From: Clostridia bacterium
Lineage (GTDB): Bacteria > Bacillota > Clostridia > Oscillospirales > Acutalibacteraceae
Length of the DNA stretch: 59,496 nucleotides
Direction: 5' to 3'
Assembly (NCBI GenBank): GCA_017623235.1
Contig: JAGAPN010000016.1
Span: forward strand, 1 to 59,496
Shown here: positions 8,547 through 16,511 of the stretch, piece after piece
How the letters are laid out: each line of letters begins with the position of its first letter
Position numbering within the stretch: the first letter of the stretch is position 1
Position numbers and translations under genes: made by a program
The notes under the pieces: generated by a model
Database searches by the model: none
Told to the model about the DNA's origin: nothing
What the model saw: only the letters and a program-made list of their open reading frames with translations

Positions 8547-8603
8547 ATATTTATTCGTCCCTTCTTTTAGGTGTAAAAAATTTGTGCAAATTTATACAGA
8601 TAT

Positions 8604-8632
8604 ATTTTACTATATAATAAACGCTTTTGCAA
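8604..8632 (-). promoter_or_regulatory. Promoter of the PucR-ftsEX operon
   Basis: Minus strand TTGCAA (8627-8632), 17-bp spacer, TAAAAT (8604-8609), about 57 bases before the ATG. No other good promoter is seen before hslO, so it may drive all ten genes. Confidence 0.7.
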
Positions 8633-8683
8633 GATAAATCTTCAAAAAGTTACAAAAGATTTACAGGAAAATTTTTTCCACCT

Positions 8684-8716
8684 AAAAAGCCTGCGTCAAA
8701 ACTTGACGCAGGCTTT
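8684..8716 (-). terminator. Terminator after copA
   Basis: Eleven-base-pair stem GCCTGCGTCAA / TTGACGCAGGC (8689-8699 with 8703-8713) followed on the minus strand by TTTTT. It lies 4 bases beyond the copA stop. Confidence 0.9.
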
Positions 8717-8719
8717 GTT

Positions 8720-11134
8720 TTACAGCACCTTATAGCCTTGATTTTCTACCGCCTGCTTAATAATTTCGGCGGTAACGCTGTCGGCAGTTTCCACGATTGC
8801 CGTACCTTTCTCGTGGCTGACCTCGGCGGAAATTACTCCCGTCAGCTCTTCAATGCACTTTTTAACCCTTGCCTCACAGTGGGGGCACATCATACCTTCA
8901 ATTTTAATGGTGTATTTCATACTTTTTACCTTCTTTTCATAAAGTTTTATTCTACCCAAGCGAAGGGCATTTGTAACAACACAGAAGCTGGAAAGGCTCA
9001 TAGCCAGGGCGCCGAACATAGGGCTGAGCTCCCACCCTAAAACAGGGATAAACAGGCCCGCCGCCAGGGGTATGCCCAGGGTATTGTAGGAAAAGGCCCA
9101 GAAAAGGTTTTGCTTTATAACTCTGAGGGTTGCACGACCCAGCTTTACCGCCGATAAGGCATCCTTAATACTGCTGTTCATAAGCACCACGTCAGCGGCG
9201 TCGATAGCTATATCGGTGCCGGCTCCGATGGCCATACCTATATCTGCTACGGCAAGGGCGGGGGCATCGTTTATGCCGTCACCTACCATTATAACCCTGC
9301 CTTCAGATTTAAGGTCTTCAACCACACGGGCCTTATCCTCCGGCAAAACCTCGGCTACCACCTCATCAATTCCCACCGAAGCCGCTACGGCACGAGCGGT
9401 ATTTTCATTATCACCCGTCAGCATTACAACACGAAGACCTTCTTTTTTAAGAGCAGCCACCGCAGAGAAGCTGTCGGGTCGGGGCTTATCGGCCACAGCA
9501 ATAATACCGAGCAGGATATCGCCAAGGGCAAAAAACAGCGGCGTTTTACCCTCGGAGGAAAGACTGTTATACGCCTTATTTGCCTCTGCGGAAAGGCTTA
9601 TTCGTGAAGAGATAAACTTATAACTGCCACCAAGGATTTTTTCGCCTTCAAGCTCTGCCGTAACACCGCTTCCCGAAAGGGCGGTAAAGTTGGTCACCTT
9701 TAAGGTGGTTATCCCTTCTTCTATGCACTTTTCAACCACGGCCTTGGCCAGGGGATGCTCGCTGCCAAGCTCTACCGACCCAGCAACTGAAAGCAGCCTT
9801 TCACCGCTGACACCAAAGGGAATAAGGTCTGTAACGGTGGGAACACCCAGGGTTACGGTACCGGTTTTATCCAGCACAACGATATCTGCCCTACCTGTAT
9901 TCTCCAAGGCCTCGGCGGTCTTAAAGAGTATACCGTTTTTAGCCGCCTTACCGTTTCCTACCATAATGGCTACGGGGGTAGCCAGGCCCAGCGCACAAGG
10001 GCAACTGATAACAAGCACCGAAATTCCACGGGCAAGGGCGTAGCCTATATCCTGTCCTACAATGTACCAGACAATAGCGGTAATTGTGCCAATGGCCAGG
10101 ACGATAGGCACGAATATTCCCGAAACCTTATCTGCCAGACGGGCAATAGGAGCCTTTGAGGCCGACGCCTCAGATACGGTTTTTATGATTCTGGAAAGGG
10201 CGGTATCCTCCCCTACTCCTGTGGCACGGCATTTTATAAAGCCCTGCCTGTTAAGGGTGGCGGCCGAAACCCTGTCACCCTCGGTTTTATCTACGGGAAG
10301 GCTCTCGCCTGTAAGGGCTGCCTCATTTACCGAGGTCGAGCCCTCTATGATTACTCCATCCACAGGAATGCTTTCCCCGGGACGGACCACAAATATATCA
10401 CCTACGGCAACTTGTGCTATATCTACTGTATGCTCGGCTCCGTCTTTTATTATAACGGCCCATTTGGGAGCAAGGTCTATAAGCCCCTTAAGGGCATCGG
10501 TAGTTTTTCCCTTGGACCTCGCCTCTAACAGCTTACCTACCGAAATAAGGGAAAGAATCATAGCCGCCGACTCAAAATACAGGCCGTGGAGAGCCTGATG
10601 AGTGGGGGTCTTCGTCATACCGAATACCACGCACAGACTGTAAATAAATGCGGCGGAGGAGCCCAGTGCTACCAGGGTATCCATATTTGGAGCGCGGTGC
10701 CAAAGCCCCTTAAAACCGCTGATAAAAAAGCGCTGATTAGCCACCATTACCGAGGCAGATATTATCAGCTGCAGTAATGCATTGGCCAAAGGATTATCGG
10801 CCAAAAAGGCGGGCAAAGGCAGACCAAGCATATGACCCATTGCAAGATACATCAGCGGAATTAACAAGATAACCGAAAAAATTAAAACTGCGATACCCGA
10901 ATTCTGCTTTTCGGAAGTAGTTGGTGTGGTCTTTGTGCCCATAAGGGTGGCTCCATAGCCTGCCGCTTCAACTGCGGCACATATATCATCCACCGTGGCC
11001 GTACCCTCCACCGACATAGAATTGGTGAGAAGATTTACCCGACACTGGGTTACCCCATCTACCCCCGATACCGCCTTTTCCACCCTGGCGCTACAGGCGG
11101 CGCAGGACATTCCTTTAACGTCAAAACGCATCAT
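8720..11134 (-). CDS. copA: Copper-translocating P-type ATPase with N- and C-terminal HMA domains
   Basis: P1B-type ATPase (804 aa) that exports Cu(I). The N-terminal HMA domain has CAAC at residues 11-14. The membrane CPC motif sits in [12 protein letters not shown], the phosphorylation site is DKTGT, and TGDNENTA and [11 protein letters not shown] are the later catalytic motifs. After the last helix an extra HMA domain with CPHC at 750-753 is fused in frame, like a CopZ chaperone. Copper rather than zinc/cadmium is supported by CPC plus the CsoR gene 4 bases upstream. Confidence 0.96.
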   Translation of the reverse strand: MMRFDVKGMSCAACSARVEKAVSGVDGVTQCRVNLLTNSMSVEGTATVDDICAAVEAAGYGATLMGTKTTPTTSEKQNSGIAVLIFSVILLIPLMYLAMGHMLGLPLPAFLADNPLANALLQLIISASVMVANQRFFISGFKGLWHRAPNMDTLVALGSSAAFIYSLCVVFGMTKTPTHQALHGLYFESAAMILSLISVGKLLEARSKGKTTDALKGLIDLAPKWAVIIKDGAEHTVDIAQVAVGDIFVVRPGESIPVDGVIIEGSTSVNEAALTGESLPVDKTEGDRVSAATLNRQGFIKCRATGVGEDTALSRIIKTVSEASASKAPIARLADKVSGIFVPIVLAIGTITAIVWYIVGQDIGYALARGISVLVISCPCALGLATPVAIMVGNGKAAKNGILFKTAEALENTGRADIVVLDKTGTVTLGVPTVTDLIPFGVSGERLLSVAGSVELGSEHPLAKAVVEKCIEEGITTLKVTNFTALSGSGVTAELEGEKILGGSYKFISSRISLSAEANKAYNSLSSEGKTPLFFALGDILLGIIAVADKPRPDSFSAVAALKKEGLRVVMLTGDNENTARAVAASVGIDEVVAEVLPEDKARVVEDLKSEGRVIMVGDGINDAPALAVADIGMAIGAGTDIAIDAADVVLMNSSIKDALSAVKLGRATLRVIKQNLFWAFSYNTLGIPLAAGLFIPVLGWELSPMFGALAMSLSSFCVVTNALRLGRIKLYEKKVKSMKYTIKIEGMMCPHCEARVKKCIEELTGVISAEVSHEKGTAIVETADSVTAEIIKQAVENQGYKVL

Positions 11135-11138
11135 ATCA

Positions 11139-11435
11139 TTACCTCATAAGCTTTTGCAGGGTGGCAACCAGCTCATCAACCGTTTCGTCCTTCCCTGCCC
11201 TTATATCATCGGAAACACAGGTTTTTATATGCTCTGCCAGCAGCTCCTTGTTAAAGGAATTAAGGGCTGCCGTGACGGCCGACACCTGCACCAGAATATC
11301 GGTACAGTAGGCGTTTTGCTCTATCATACCCTTTATGCCTCTTATCTGGCCTTCAATACGGCTGAGCCTGTTGATAAAAGCCTTTTTCTCCTCATCATTT
11401 CTCATTTTCATCTTTTTACATTCACAGGTATTCAC
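11139..11435 (-). CDS. csoR: CsoR family copper-sensing repressor
   Basis: A 98-residue all-helical repressor. The Cu(I) ligands of the family (Cys, His, Cys) are visible as C44, H69 and C73 (NAYCTD and AEHIKTC). It has an extra Cys-rich start (MNTCECKK). The GTG start has GAGGTG upstream; an ATG 11 codons later (MRNDEEKK) would also give a complete core. It leads the csoR-copA operon and its promoter overlaps a perfect CsoR-type palindrome, so autorepression relieved by copper is expected. Confidence 0.94.
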   Translation of the reverse strand: MNTCECKKMKMRNDEEKKAFINRLSRIEGQIRGIKGMIEQNAYCTDILVQVSAVTAALNSFNKELLAEHIKTCVSDDIRAGKDETVDELVATLQKLMR

Positions 11436-11457
11436 GGCACACCTCGTTACAGTTTAG

Positions 11458-11476
11458 TATACCCCCAGGGGGTATA
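11458..11476. promoter_or_regulatory. CsoR operator
   Basis: Perfect palindrome TATACCCCCAGGGGGTATA, matching the known CsoR box (a G/C-tract palindrome flanked by TA). It lies just downstream of the csoR -10 element, at the transcription start, where bound repressor would block initiation. Confidence 0.9.
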
Positions 11477-11479
11477 TTT

Positions 11480-11508
11480 ATAATAAAGCAAAATCCCCTG
11501 CTTGTCAA
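11480..11508 (-). promoter_or_regulatory. csoR-copA promoter
   Basis: Minus strand TTGACA (11503-11508), 17-bp spacer, TATTAT (11480-11485). The -35 hexamer overlaps that of the divergent azlC promoter. Confidence 0.85.
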
Positions 11509-11530
11509 GTGAAAGGTTAAGTGCTATAAT
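11502..11530 (+). promoter_or_regulatory. azlCD promoter with inverted repeat at -10
   Basis: TTGTCA (11502-11507), 17-bp spacer, TATAAT (11525-11530). An 8-bp inverted repeat ATAATAGC / GCTATTAT (11526-11533 and 11541-11548) spans the -10 and start site and could be an operator. Confidence 0.85.
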
Positions 11531-11569
11531 AGCAAAAAATGCTATTATTTAAAAATTCTGGTGTTATTT

Positions 11570-12259
11570 ATGTTAAAAAAGGCCTTGACCGCCGCATTCC
11601 CCCATACCGTGCCTATCCTGGCTGGTTTTTTGTTTTTGGGAATTTCCTACGGCGTATATATGAATGTTTCGGGTTTCCCTTTTATTTACCCTTGTCTAAT
11701 GGCGCTGACCATTTTCGGCGGTTCATTGGAATTTGTAGCGGTAACTATGCTACTGGGCAGCTTTGCACCCCTGCAGACCCTTATACTGACCCTTATGATA
11801 CAGGCAAGGCACATATTCTACGGTATATCTATGCTTGAAAAGTACAAGGGTACAGGGTTTAAAAAGCTCTACCTTATTTTCGGTATGTGCGACGAAAGCT
11901 TTTCAATAAACTATACCGCAGAGCCTCCTGCCGACGTGGATAAGGGCTGGTTTATGTTTTTCGTGACCCTGCTCAATCAGCTTTACTGGGTAATGGGGGC
12001 AACCTTGGGAGGAATTCTCGGCTCCTTTATTCCCTTTGACACGGCGGGACTGGAATTTGTTATGACCGCGCTTTTCGTAGTTATATTTTTAGAACAGTGG
12101 CTTAAAGAAAAGAAACATTATACCGCATTAATAGGTGTGCTTTCTTCGGCGATATGTCTGCTGATATTCGGGGCAGATTCCTTCCTGCTGCCCACTATGG
12201 CCTGTATACTTTGCGCCCTGACGGTCTTCAGGCGGCCAATCGAAAAGGCGGGTGTATAG
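11570..12259 (+). CDS. azlC: AzlC family branched-chain amino acid exporter, large subunit
   Basis: Membrane protein of about 229 residues with several helices and the AzlC family start [20 protein letters not shown]. With AzlD it forms a two-part exporter of branched-chain amino acids or analogues. I use the ATG at 11570; GTG at 11561 is also in frame. Neither has a clear Shine-Dalgarno sequence, although the promoter predicts a leader of only about 33 bases. azlD follows directly. Confidence 0.9.
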   Translation: MLKKALTAAFPHTVPILAGFLFLGISYGVYMNVSGFPFIYPCLMALTIFGGSLEFVAVTMLLGSFAPLQTLILTLMIQARHIFYGISMLEKYKGTGFKKLYLIFGMCDESFSINYTAEPPADVDKGWFMFFVTLLNQLYWVMGATLGGILGSFIPFDTAGLEFVMTALFVVIFLEQWLKEKKHYTALIGVLSSAICLLIFGADSFLLPTMACILCALTVFRRPIEKAGV

Positions 12260-12260
12260 T

Positions 12261-12590
12261 ATGACGGTAACCCAGCAGATAATAACAATAGCCATTTGCG
12301 TTCTGGGCACTATGGCTACAAGATTTTTGCCTTTTCTGATTTTTTCAGGCAAAAAGGAGGCCCCAAAATATATACAGTATTTAGGTCGGGCTCTGCCTGC
12401 GGCCCTTTTCGGTATGCTGGTAATATACTGTCTTAAGGACGTAAGCTTTATTTCCGGCAGCTACGGTTTACCCGAAATAGCCTCTATGGCCGTAACAGTT
12501 GGTCTTCACCTGTGGAAGCGACAGATGTTAATATCCATAGCAGGCGGCACCCTCTTCTATATGCTTTTGACACAACTGATTTTCGTATAA
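12261..12590 (+). CDS. azlD: AzlD family branched-chain amino acid exporter, small subunit
   Basis: A 109-residue protein with three or four membrane helices and the AzlD core TRFLPFLIF...[23 protein letters not shown]. The ATG is one base after the azlC TAG, so the pair is translated together. It completes the AzlCD exporter. Confidence 0.9.
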   Translation: MTVTQQIITIAICVLGTMATRFLPFLIFSGKKEAPKYIQYLGRALPAALFGMLVIYCLKDVSFISGSYGLPEIASMAVTVGLHLWKRQMLISIAGGTLFYMLLTQLIFV

Positions 12591-12593
12591 AAA

Positions 12594-12628
12594 ATACCCT
12601 TCTGCAAATACTATCTGCAGGAGGGTAT
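12594..12628 (+). promoter_or_regulatory. Hairpin that buries the ribosome binding site of the next gene
   Basis: Arms ATACCCTTCTGCA (12594-12606) and TGCAGGAGGGTAT (12616-12628) pair over 13 positions with one G-U. The AGGAGG (12619-12624) that serves the ATG at 12634 lies inside the 3' arm. On the plus strand no T-run follows. On the minus strand TTTTTT follows, so it could instead act as a minus-strand terminator. Confidence 0.6.
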
Positions 12629-12633
12629 AATTT

Positions 12634-12840
12634 ATGAGAGATAAAAAAACACCGTCATCCAACGATTACAGCAAGCATCCCGACAGCTCCTTCGACCTTA
12701 TAAACAAGTATGGCACCTACGAGATACAGCCTACTGCCGACACCGACAATCCCTTTCCCCACATAGCCCAGGGGCTGGCAAAGGAGAAAAACCGCGTAAA
12801 GCGTGAGGGGGAGAAAAAGGTGCGGGAGGATGCGTTCTAA
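12634..12840 (+). CDS. Small charged protein of unknown function
   Basis: A 68-residue hydrophilic protein. The middle reads FDLINKYGTYEIQPTADTDN followed by FPHIAQG; the C-terminus is rich in Lys, Arg and Glu. A perfect GGAGGG lies 9 bases upstream of the ATG. No membrane segment or signal peptide is seen. The clean ribosome binding site and ordered sequence suggest a real gene, but I assign no function. Its stop overlaps the convergent phosphatase stop. Confidence 0.65.
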   Translation: MRDKKTPSSNDYSKHPDSSFDLINKYGTYEIQPTADTDNPFPHIAQGLAKEKNRVKREGEKKVREDAF

Positions 12841-13301
12841 ATTTTTTCTTTAGCTCTGACGTATGAGAGCAGGGCGGTACAGCCCGCAAAAATATCGTCG
12901 TAACAGGTATCAAAATCACCTGTATACCACGGATCGGAAACCGAGGCTTCCCTGCCCGCAAAACTAAGAAGCAGGCGGATGCGGCCGTCGTTACGGCCGC
13001 CCGTTATGCGAAGAATGTTTCGCATATTGCTTTGGTCCATAACGAGAATGTAGTCATATTCATCGTAATCGGCAGGCTCAAAATGCACCGCTCTTTTGCC
13101 TGCGCAGGAGATGCCCTTTGAGGCAAGAACGCTACGTGCAGGGGGATAAACAGGGTTACCTATTTCCTCAAAGCTGACGGCCGAGGATTCCACCTTAAAT
13201 AGGTGGCTAATACCTGCCTTATCTAACAGGTCCTTAAAAACAAATTCTGCCATAGGGCTACGGCAAATATTGCCGTGGCAGACGAACATAACCTTTATCA
13301 T
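12837..13301 (-). CDS. Low-molecular-weight protein tyrosine phosphatase
   Basis: A 154-residue cytosolic phosphatase. The P-loop CHGNICRS (C8 to R14 with the start used) is the CX5R active site, and DPWYTGDF holds the general-acid Asp. The ATG at 13301 gives the usual start MIKVMFVCHGNICRS; a GTG three codons upstream is also open. In Firmicutes these enzymes dephosphorylate tyrosine or arginine kinases and stress proteins; the substrate here is unknown. Confidence 0.93.
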   Translation of the reverse strand: MIKVMFVCHGNICRSPMAEFVFKDLLDKAGISHLFKVESSAVSFEEIGNPVYPPARSVLASKGISCAGKRAVHFEPADYDEYDYILVMDQSNMRNILRITGGRNDGRIRLLLSFAGREASVSDPWYTGDFDTCYDDIFAGCTALLSYVRAKEKI

Positions 13302-13324
13302 AAAACTCACTCGCTTTCTTTTTT

Positions 13325-13353
13325 ATTTTATCATACAAACACCTAATTTGCAA
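13325..13353 (-). promoter_or_regulatory. Promoter of the tyrosine phosphatase gene
   Basis: Minus strand TTGCAA (13348-13353), 17-bp spacer, TAAAAT (13325-13330), about 24 bases before the ATG. Confidence 0.65.
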
Positions 13354-13363
13354 CAAAGGCATT

Positions 13364-13396
13364 TCACCCGAAGATTATATCTACGGGTGATTTTTT
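13364..13396 (+). terminator. Orphan terminator-like hairpin between divergent genes
   Basis: TCACCCG (13364-13370) pairs with CGGGTGA (13384-13390), and inside it AGAT pairs with ATCT; TTTTTT follows on the plus strand. No plus-strand gene precedes it, and it abuts the -35 of the padR promoter. Confidence 0.6.
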
Positions 13397-13397
13397 A

Positions 13398-13426
13398 TTG
13401 ACAAGAACAATACCTCGTGATATGAT
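13398..13426 (+). promoter_or_regulatory. padR operon promoter
   Basis: TTGACA (13398-13403), 17-bp spacer, TATGAT (13421-13426). ATACCTC (13410-13416) and GAGGTAT (13442-13448) form an inverted repeat that includes the ribosome binding site; a PadR autoregulatory site is possible. Confidence 0.8.
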
Positions 13427-13450
13427 GTATTATGTAAAAGGAGGTATGAT

Positions 13451-13771
13451 ATGGATATTCAGTTAAAGCGAGGGCTTCTGGACGTTTGCGTTCTGGCGGC
13501 CATTAAGGATGAAGACTCCTACGGATATAAAATCATTAAGGATATGAAGCCATATATAGAGCTTTCCGAATCAACCCTCTACACTATTTTAAAGCGGTTG
13601 GAGACGGCAAATATGTTGACCGTACACTCCCTGGAGCACGGCGGCAGGCTGAGGAAATACTATCACATTACTGCCGCAGGAGTAAGGCGCATTGAAGAAT
13701 TTAAACACGATTGGAAAGAAATTATGTCAATTTACAAATTCGTGACAAAGGAGAATGAGGGTAATGAATAA
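13451..13771 (+). CDS. PadR family transcriptional regulator
   Basis: A 106-residue winged-helix regulator of the short PadR kind: RGLLDVCVLAAIKDEDSYGYKIIKD, then SESTLYTILKRLE as recognition helix and the GGRLRKYYHITAAG wing. GGAGG precedes the ATG. It leads a three-gene cassette with a HAAS-domain membrane protein and a DUF4097 protein, an arrangement common in Firmicutes in which PadR probably controls the operon. The inducer is unknown. Confidence 0.93.
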   Translation: MDIQLKRGLLDVCVLAAIKDEDSYGYKIIKDMKPYIELSESTLYTILKRLETANMLTVHSLEHGGRLRKYYHITAAGVRRIEEFKHDWKEIMSIYKFVTKENEGNE

Positions 13772-14366
13772 AAAGGATTTTTTGGCACGTCTGCGAATAG
13801 GACTCGGTAAGCTTCCGCAGAGTGATATAGATGAACGGCTGAACTTTTACAGCGAAATGATTGACGACCGTGTGGAGGAAGGTTTATCCGAAGAGGAGGC
13901 GGTAAAGGAAATCGGCCCCATAAATCTTGTTGTGGCGCAAATTATTGCCGACTACTCCTCTGCAGGCTCAAATAAAGCAAAAACAAAGACCCGCAGAGAG
14001 CTGAAGCCTTTAGAAATCGTACTTATAGTTTTAGGCTCACCTATATGGGTATCACTTTTAATTGCCGCATTTTCGGTAATAATTTCAATTTATGCTGTTT
14101 TATGGTCTGTAATAATCGCCTTGTGGTCGGTTTTCTTCAGCCTTGCGGCCTGCTTCCTCGGCGGACTGGCTGCGGCGGCAATATTTACCCTTAAAGGTAA
14201 CCCCGTCACAGGCCTTGCTGTGCTGGGCGCGGCTCTTTTACTTGCAGGATTATCAATATTTGCCTTTTACGGTTGTCTTGCCGCTTCAAGGGGCGTCGTG
14301 ACACTGACAAAAAAATCAGTTATTTGGATTAAATCATTATTTATCAAAAAGGAGGCGGCACAATGA
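13764..14366 (+). CDS. HAAS (DUF1700) domain membrane protein
   Basis: The N-terminal 60 residues are a HAAS helical domain (MNKKDFLARLRIGLGKLP...EERLNFYSEMIDDRVEEGLSEEEAVKEIG type). Then come several membrane helices (about 85-185) and a basic C-terminal tail. The ATG at 13764 overlaps the padR stop by 8 bases; an ATG three codons earlier sits too close to the AAAGGAG. HAAS proteins are thought to interact with PadR-like regulators. Function otherwise unknown. Confidence 0.88.
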   Translation: MNKKDFLARLRIGLGKLPQSDIDERLNFYSEMIDDRVEEGLSEEEAVKEIGPINLVVAQIIADYSSAGSNKAKTKTRRELKPLEIVLIVLGSPIWVSLLIAAFSVIISIYAVLWSVIIALWSVFFSLAACFLGGLAAAAIFTLKGNPVTGLAVLGAALLLAGLSIFAFYGCLAASRGVVTLTKKSVIWIKSLFIKKEAAQ

Positions 14367-15268
14367 AAAGAAGCACAAAAATATGGCTGACAGCCGCCAT
14401 CATTCTCACCCTTCTGGGTGGTGCAATATTTGTGACAGCGCTTAGTGTTTTGGATTGGAATTTTGAAGGTCTTAGTACCGTTCAATACCTTACCACTACC
14501 TATGAGCTTCAGGGAGATTTTGATAAAATATCCATAGACGTAGATATCACCAAAATTGAATTCGAGCCCTCAAAGGACGATACCTGCAGTATAGCCTGCT
14601 TTGAAATGGAAAATGCAAGACATTCTGCTATGGTAAAGGACGGCACTCTGGTTATTAACACGGCAGATACACGCAAATGGTATGATTACATAGGTATCTT
14701 TTCTTTTAAGACGCCAAAATTAACCGTTTTCCTGCCGCAAAAGGAGTACCAAGCCCTGCTTATTGAAACCGACACGGGAGATATTACAATACCTGACGAT
14801 TTCACTTTCCAAAGCATTGAAATTGAGGGTGATACGGCAGACATAAATATTTACGCCTCCGTCCCCGACACCCTTAACCTTGAACTTAGCACAGGAGATA
14901 TTACCATAGGCTCTGCCAGGGCCGGCAGCATAGAGCTTAATACCTCTACAGGCGACGTGACGCTCAAAAACGGCAACGTTAAAGGGCTTATCGTTAACAC
15001 CGACACCGGCGACGTTGTGCTTTCTTCGGTAATAGTAGAAAAAGGGGTTGATATAAACACCTCTACCGGCGACGTTACCTTTGATGGCTGTGATGCAGCA
15101 GAAATTACCGTTAACACCGACACAGGGGACGTTACGGGCACTCTGCTCAGCGAAAAGATATTTTCCGCCGAGTCGGATACGGGCAGAATAAGCCTACCTA
15201 ATACAACCACAGGTGGAATATGTGAGATTAACACCGATACAGGTGATATAAAACTTGATATCAAGTGA
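14363..15268 (+). CDS. DUF4097 beta-strand repeat protein, membrane-anchored
   Basis: A 301-residue protein with one N-terminal membrane helix (about 9-28) and an outward domain of repeated 18-20-residue strands. Each repeat holds STGDIT, STGDVT, DTGDVV or a close variant; at least seven are seen from about residue 135 to the end. This is the DUF4097 (putative adhesin) beta-helix. Translation is coupled to the HAAS gene (ATGA overlap). PadR-HAAS-DUF4097 cassettes are widespread and probably linked to envelope stress, but no function is proven. Confidence 0.9.
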   Translation: MKRSTKIWLTAAIILTLLGGAIFVTALSVLDWNFEGLSTVQYLTTTYELQGDFDKISIDVDITKIEFEPSKDDTCSIACFEMENARHSAMVKDGTLVINTADTRKWYDYIGIFSFKTPKLTVFLPQKEYQALLIETDTGDITIPDDFTFQSIEIEGDTADINIYASVPDTLNLELSTGDITIGSARAGSIELNTSTGDVTLKNGNVKGLIVNTDTGDVVLSSVIVEKGVDINTSTGDVTFDGCDAAEITVNTDTGDVTGTLLSEKIFSAESDTGRISLPNTTTGGICEINTDTGDIKLDIK

Positions 15269-15283
15269 AAATAAGCACTTTGC

Positions 15284-15318
15284 TCCTTCCTCCGTATTGA
15301 CGGAGGAAGGAATTTTTT
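15284..15318 (+). terminator. Terminator of the PadR operon
   Basis: Eleven-base-pair stem TCCTTCCTCCG / CGGAGGAAGGA (15284-15294 with 15301-15311), loop TATTGA, then ATTTTTT. Confidence 0.93.
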
Positions 15319-15340
15319 ATATAATAAACACGGTGATTTT

Positions 15341-16477
15341 ATGAACAAGGTTTACTCGGTAAAATGCTCGGATTATTCTGCCGAAAAGGTTAATACTGCC
15401 CTGGCCTCCCTTCTGGAGGAAAACGGACTGCTGGACTTTATTAAAGAGGGTATGACAATAGGAATTAAGGCAAATCTGGTTTCCTTTATGAAGCCCGAAG
15501 CCGCCGCCACCCATCCTCAGGTTTTAAAGGCCCTGTGCCGTCTTATTACGACAAGAGGAGCCAAGGTTATTATCGGTGACAGCCCGGGAGGCCTTTACAC
15601 CCCTGCCTTTGTAAACAGAGTGTATGCAGCTACGGGTATGCGGGAGCTGGAGGAAGACGGGGTCAGCCTTAACGGCAATTACAGTCAAAACACCGCCGAT
15701 TTCCCCGAAGCCGCCGTAGCCAAGACCTTTCAGTATACTGCCTGGCTGGACGAATGTGATGCCGTTATCAATTTCTGCAAACTGAAAAGCCACGGTATGA
15801 TGGGTATGTCGGCAGCGGTTAAGAATACTTTTGGTATAATTCCGGGAACTATGAAGCCTGAATATCATTTCAGATATTCAAATCCCGAGGATTTTGCCCG
15901 AATGATAGTTGACCTTAACCTTTACCTAAAGCCCGCCCTTACTATATGCGATGCAGTTGTAGGAATGGAGGGCAACGGTCCTACAGCGGGCACCCCGAAA
16001 GATATTGGGTTGCTTTTGGCCTCTCCTTCTCCCTACTGCCTTGACCTTTTGTGCGCCCATATAATAGGTCTGGACACAAAGGATATTCCGACTATCGGGG
16101 CATCTATCGAACGGGGGCTTTGCCCCGACAGCATACAAGGGCTGGAAATCTGCGGAGAATACCATACCGTAGAAGACTTTAAAAACATCGAGGTGCACAA
16201 CAGCCTGCTCTTTAAAGGCAAGGGCGGTGTGCTACACACCGTTATGGGCAACACCCTTCACTCCCTGCTTTCCTCCAGACCCGTGCTAAAGGCCGCCGAC
16301 TGTGTAGGCTGTAAAGAGTGTTATCGCATTTGCCCTGCCAAGGCAATAGTAATGAAAAACGGCAAGCCCCAAATAAACCGCAAAAAATGCATACGCTGCT
16401 TCTGTTGTCAGGAATTTTGTCCCAAAGGGGCATTAAAAGCCCATCGCACCCCGATAGCAAGGCTGCTGAACAAATAA
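15341..16477 (+). CDS. DUF362 protein with two C-terminal 4Fe-4S sites
   Basis: A 378-residue protein. Residues about 30-270 form the DUF362 domain (IKANLVSFMKPEAAATHP, IIGDSPGG, NFCKLKSHGMMGMSAAVKNTFGIIPG). The C-terminus has two ferredoxin motifs: CVGCKECYRICPAKAI and CIRCFCCQEFCP, giving eight Cys for two 4Fe-4S clusters. The family is widespread in anaerobes and its reaction is not established. It is a single-gene unit between two terminators; CGGTGA precedes the ATG. Confidence 0.9.
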   Translation: MNKVYSVKCSDYSAEKVNTALASLLEENGLLDFIKEGMTIGIKANLVSFMKPEAAATHPQVLKALCRLITTRGAKVIIGDSPGGLYTPAFVNRVYAATGMRELEEDGVSLNGNYSQNTADFPEAAVAKTFQYTAWLDECDAVINFCKLKSHGMMGMSAAVKNTFGIIPGTMKPEYHFRYSNPEDFARMIVDLNLYLKPALTICDAVVGMEGNGPTAGTPKDIGLLLASPSPYCLDLLCAHIIGLDTKDIPTIGASIERGLCPDSIQGLEICGEYHTVEDFKNIEVHNSLLFKGKGGVLHTVMGNTLHSLLSSRPVLKAADCVGCKECYRICPAKAIVMKNGKPQINRKKCIRCFCCQEFCPKGALKAHRTPIARLLNK

Positions 16478-16479
16478 AA

Positions 16480-16510
16480 AAATCCCGATGAGTAATCATC
16501 GGGATTTTTT
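16480..16510. terminator. Bidirectional terminator
   Basis: AAAATCCCGATGA / TCATCGGGATTTT with loop GTAA and A/T runs on both sides, between the convergent DUF362 gene and the lipoprotein gene. Confidence 0.92.
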
Positions 16511-16511
16511 A

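Noticed and set aside
11539..11838. Alternative frame starting at ATG 11539
   Set aside because: It overlaps azlC in another frame and its product is not membrane-like or family-like. AzlC in the second frame is a clear match.
14760..15268. Repeated sequence that might suggest a repeat array
   Set aside because: The repetition is at protein level (TGD strands of DUF4097) with variable DNA sequence. There are no identical spaced repeats, so it is not CRISPR.
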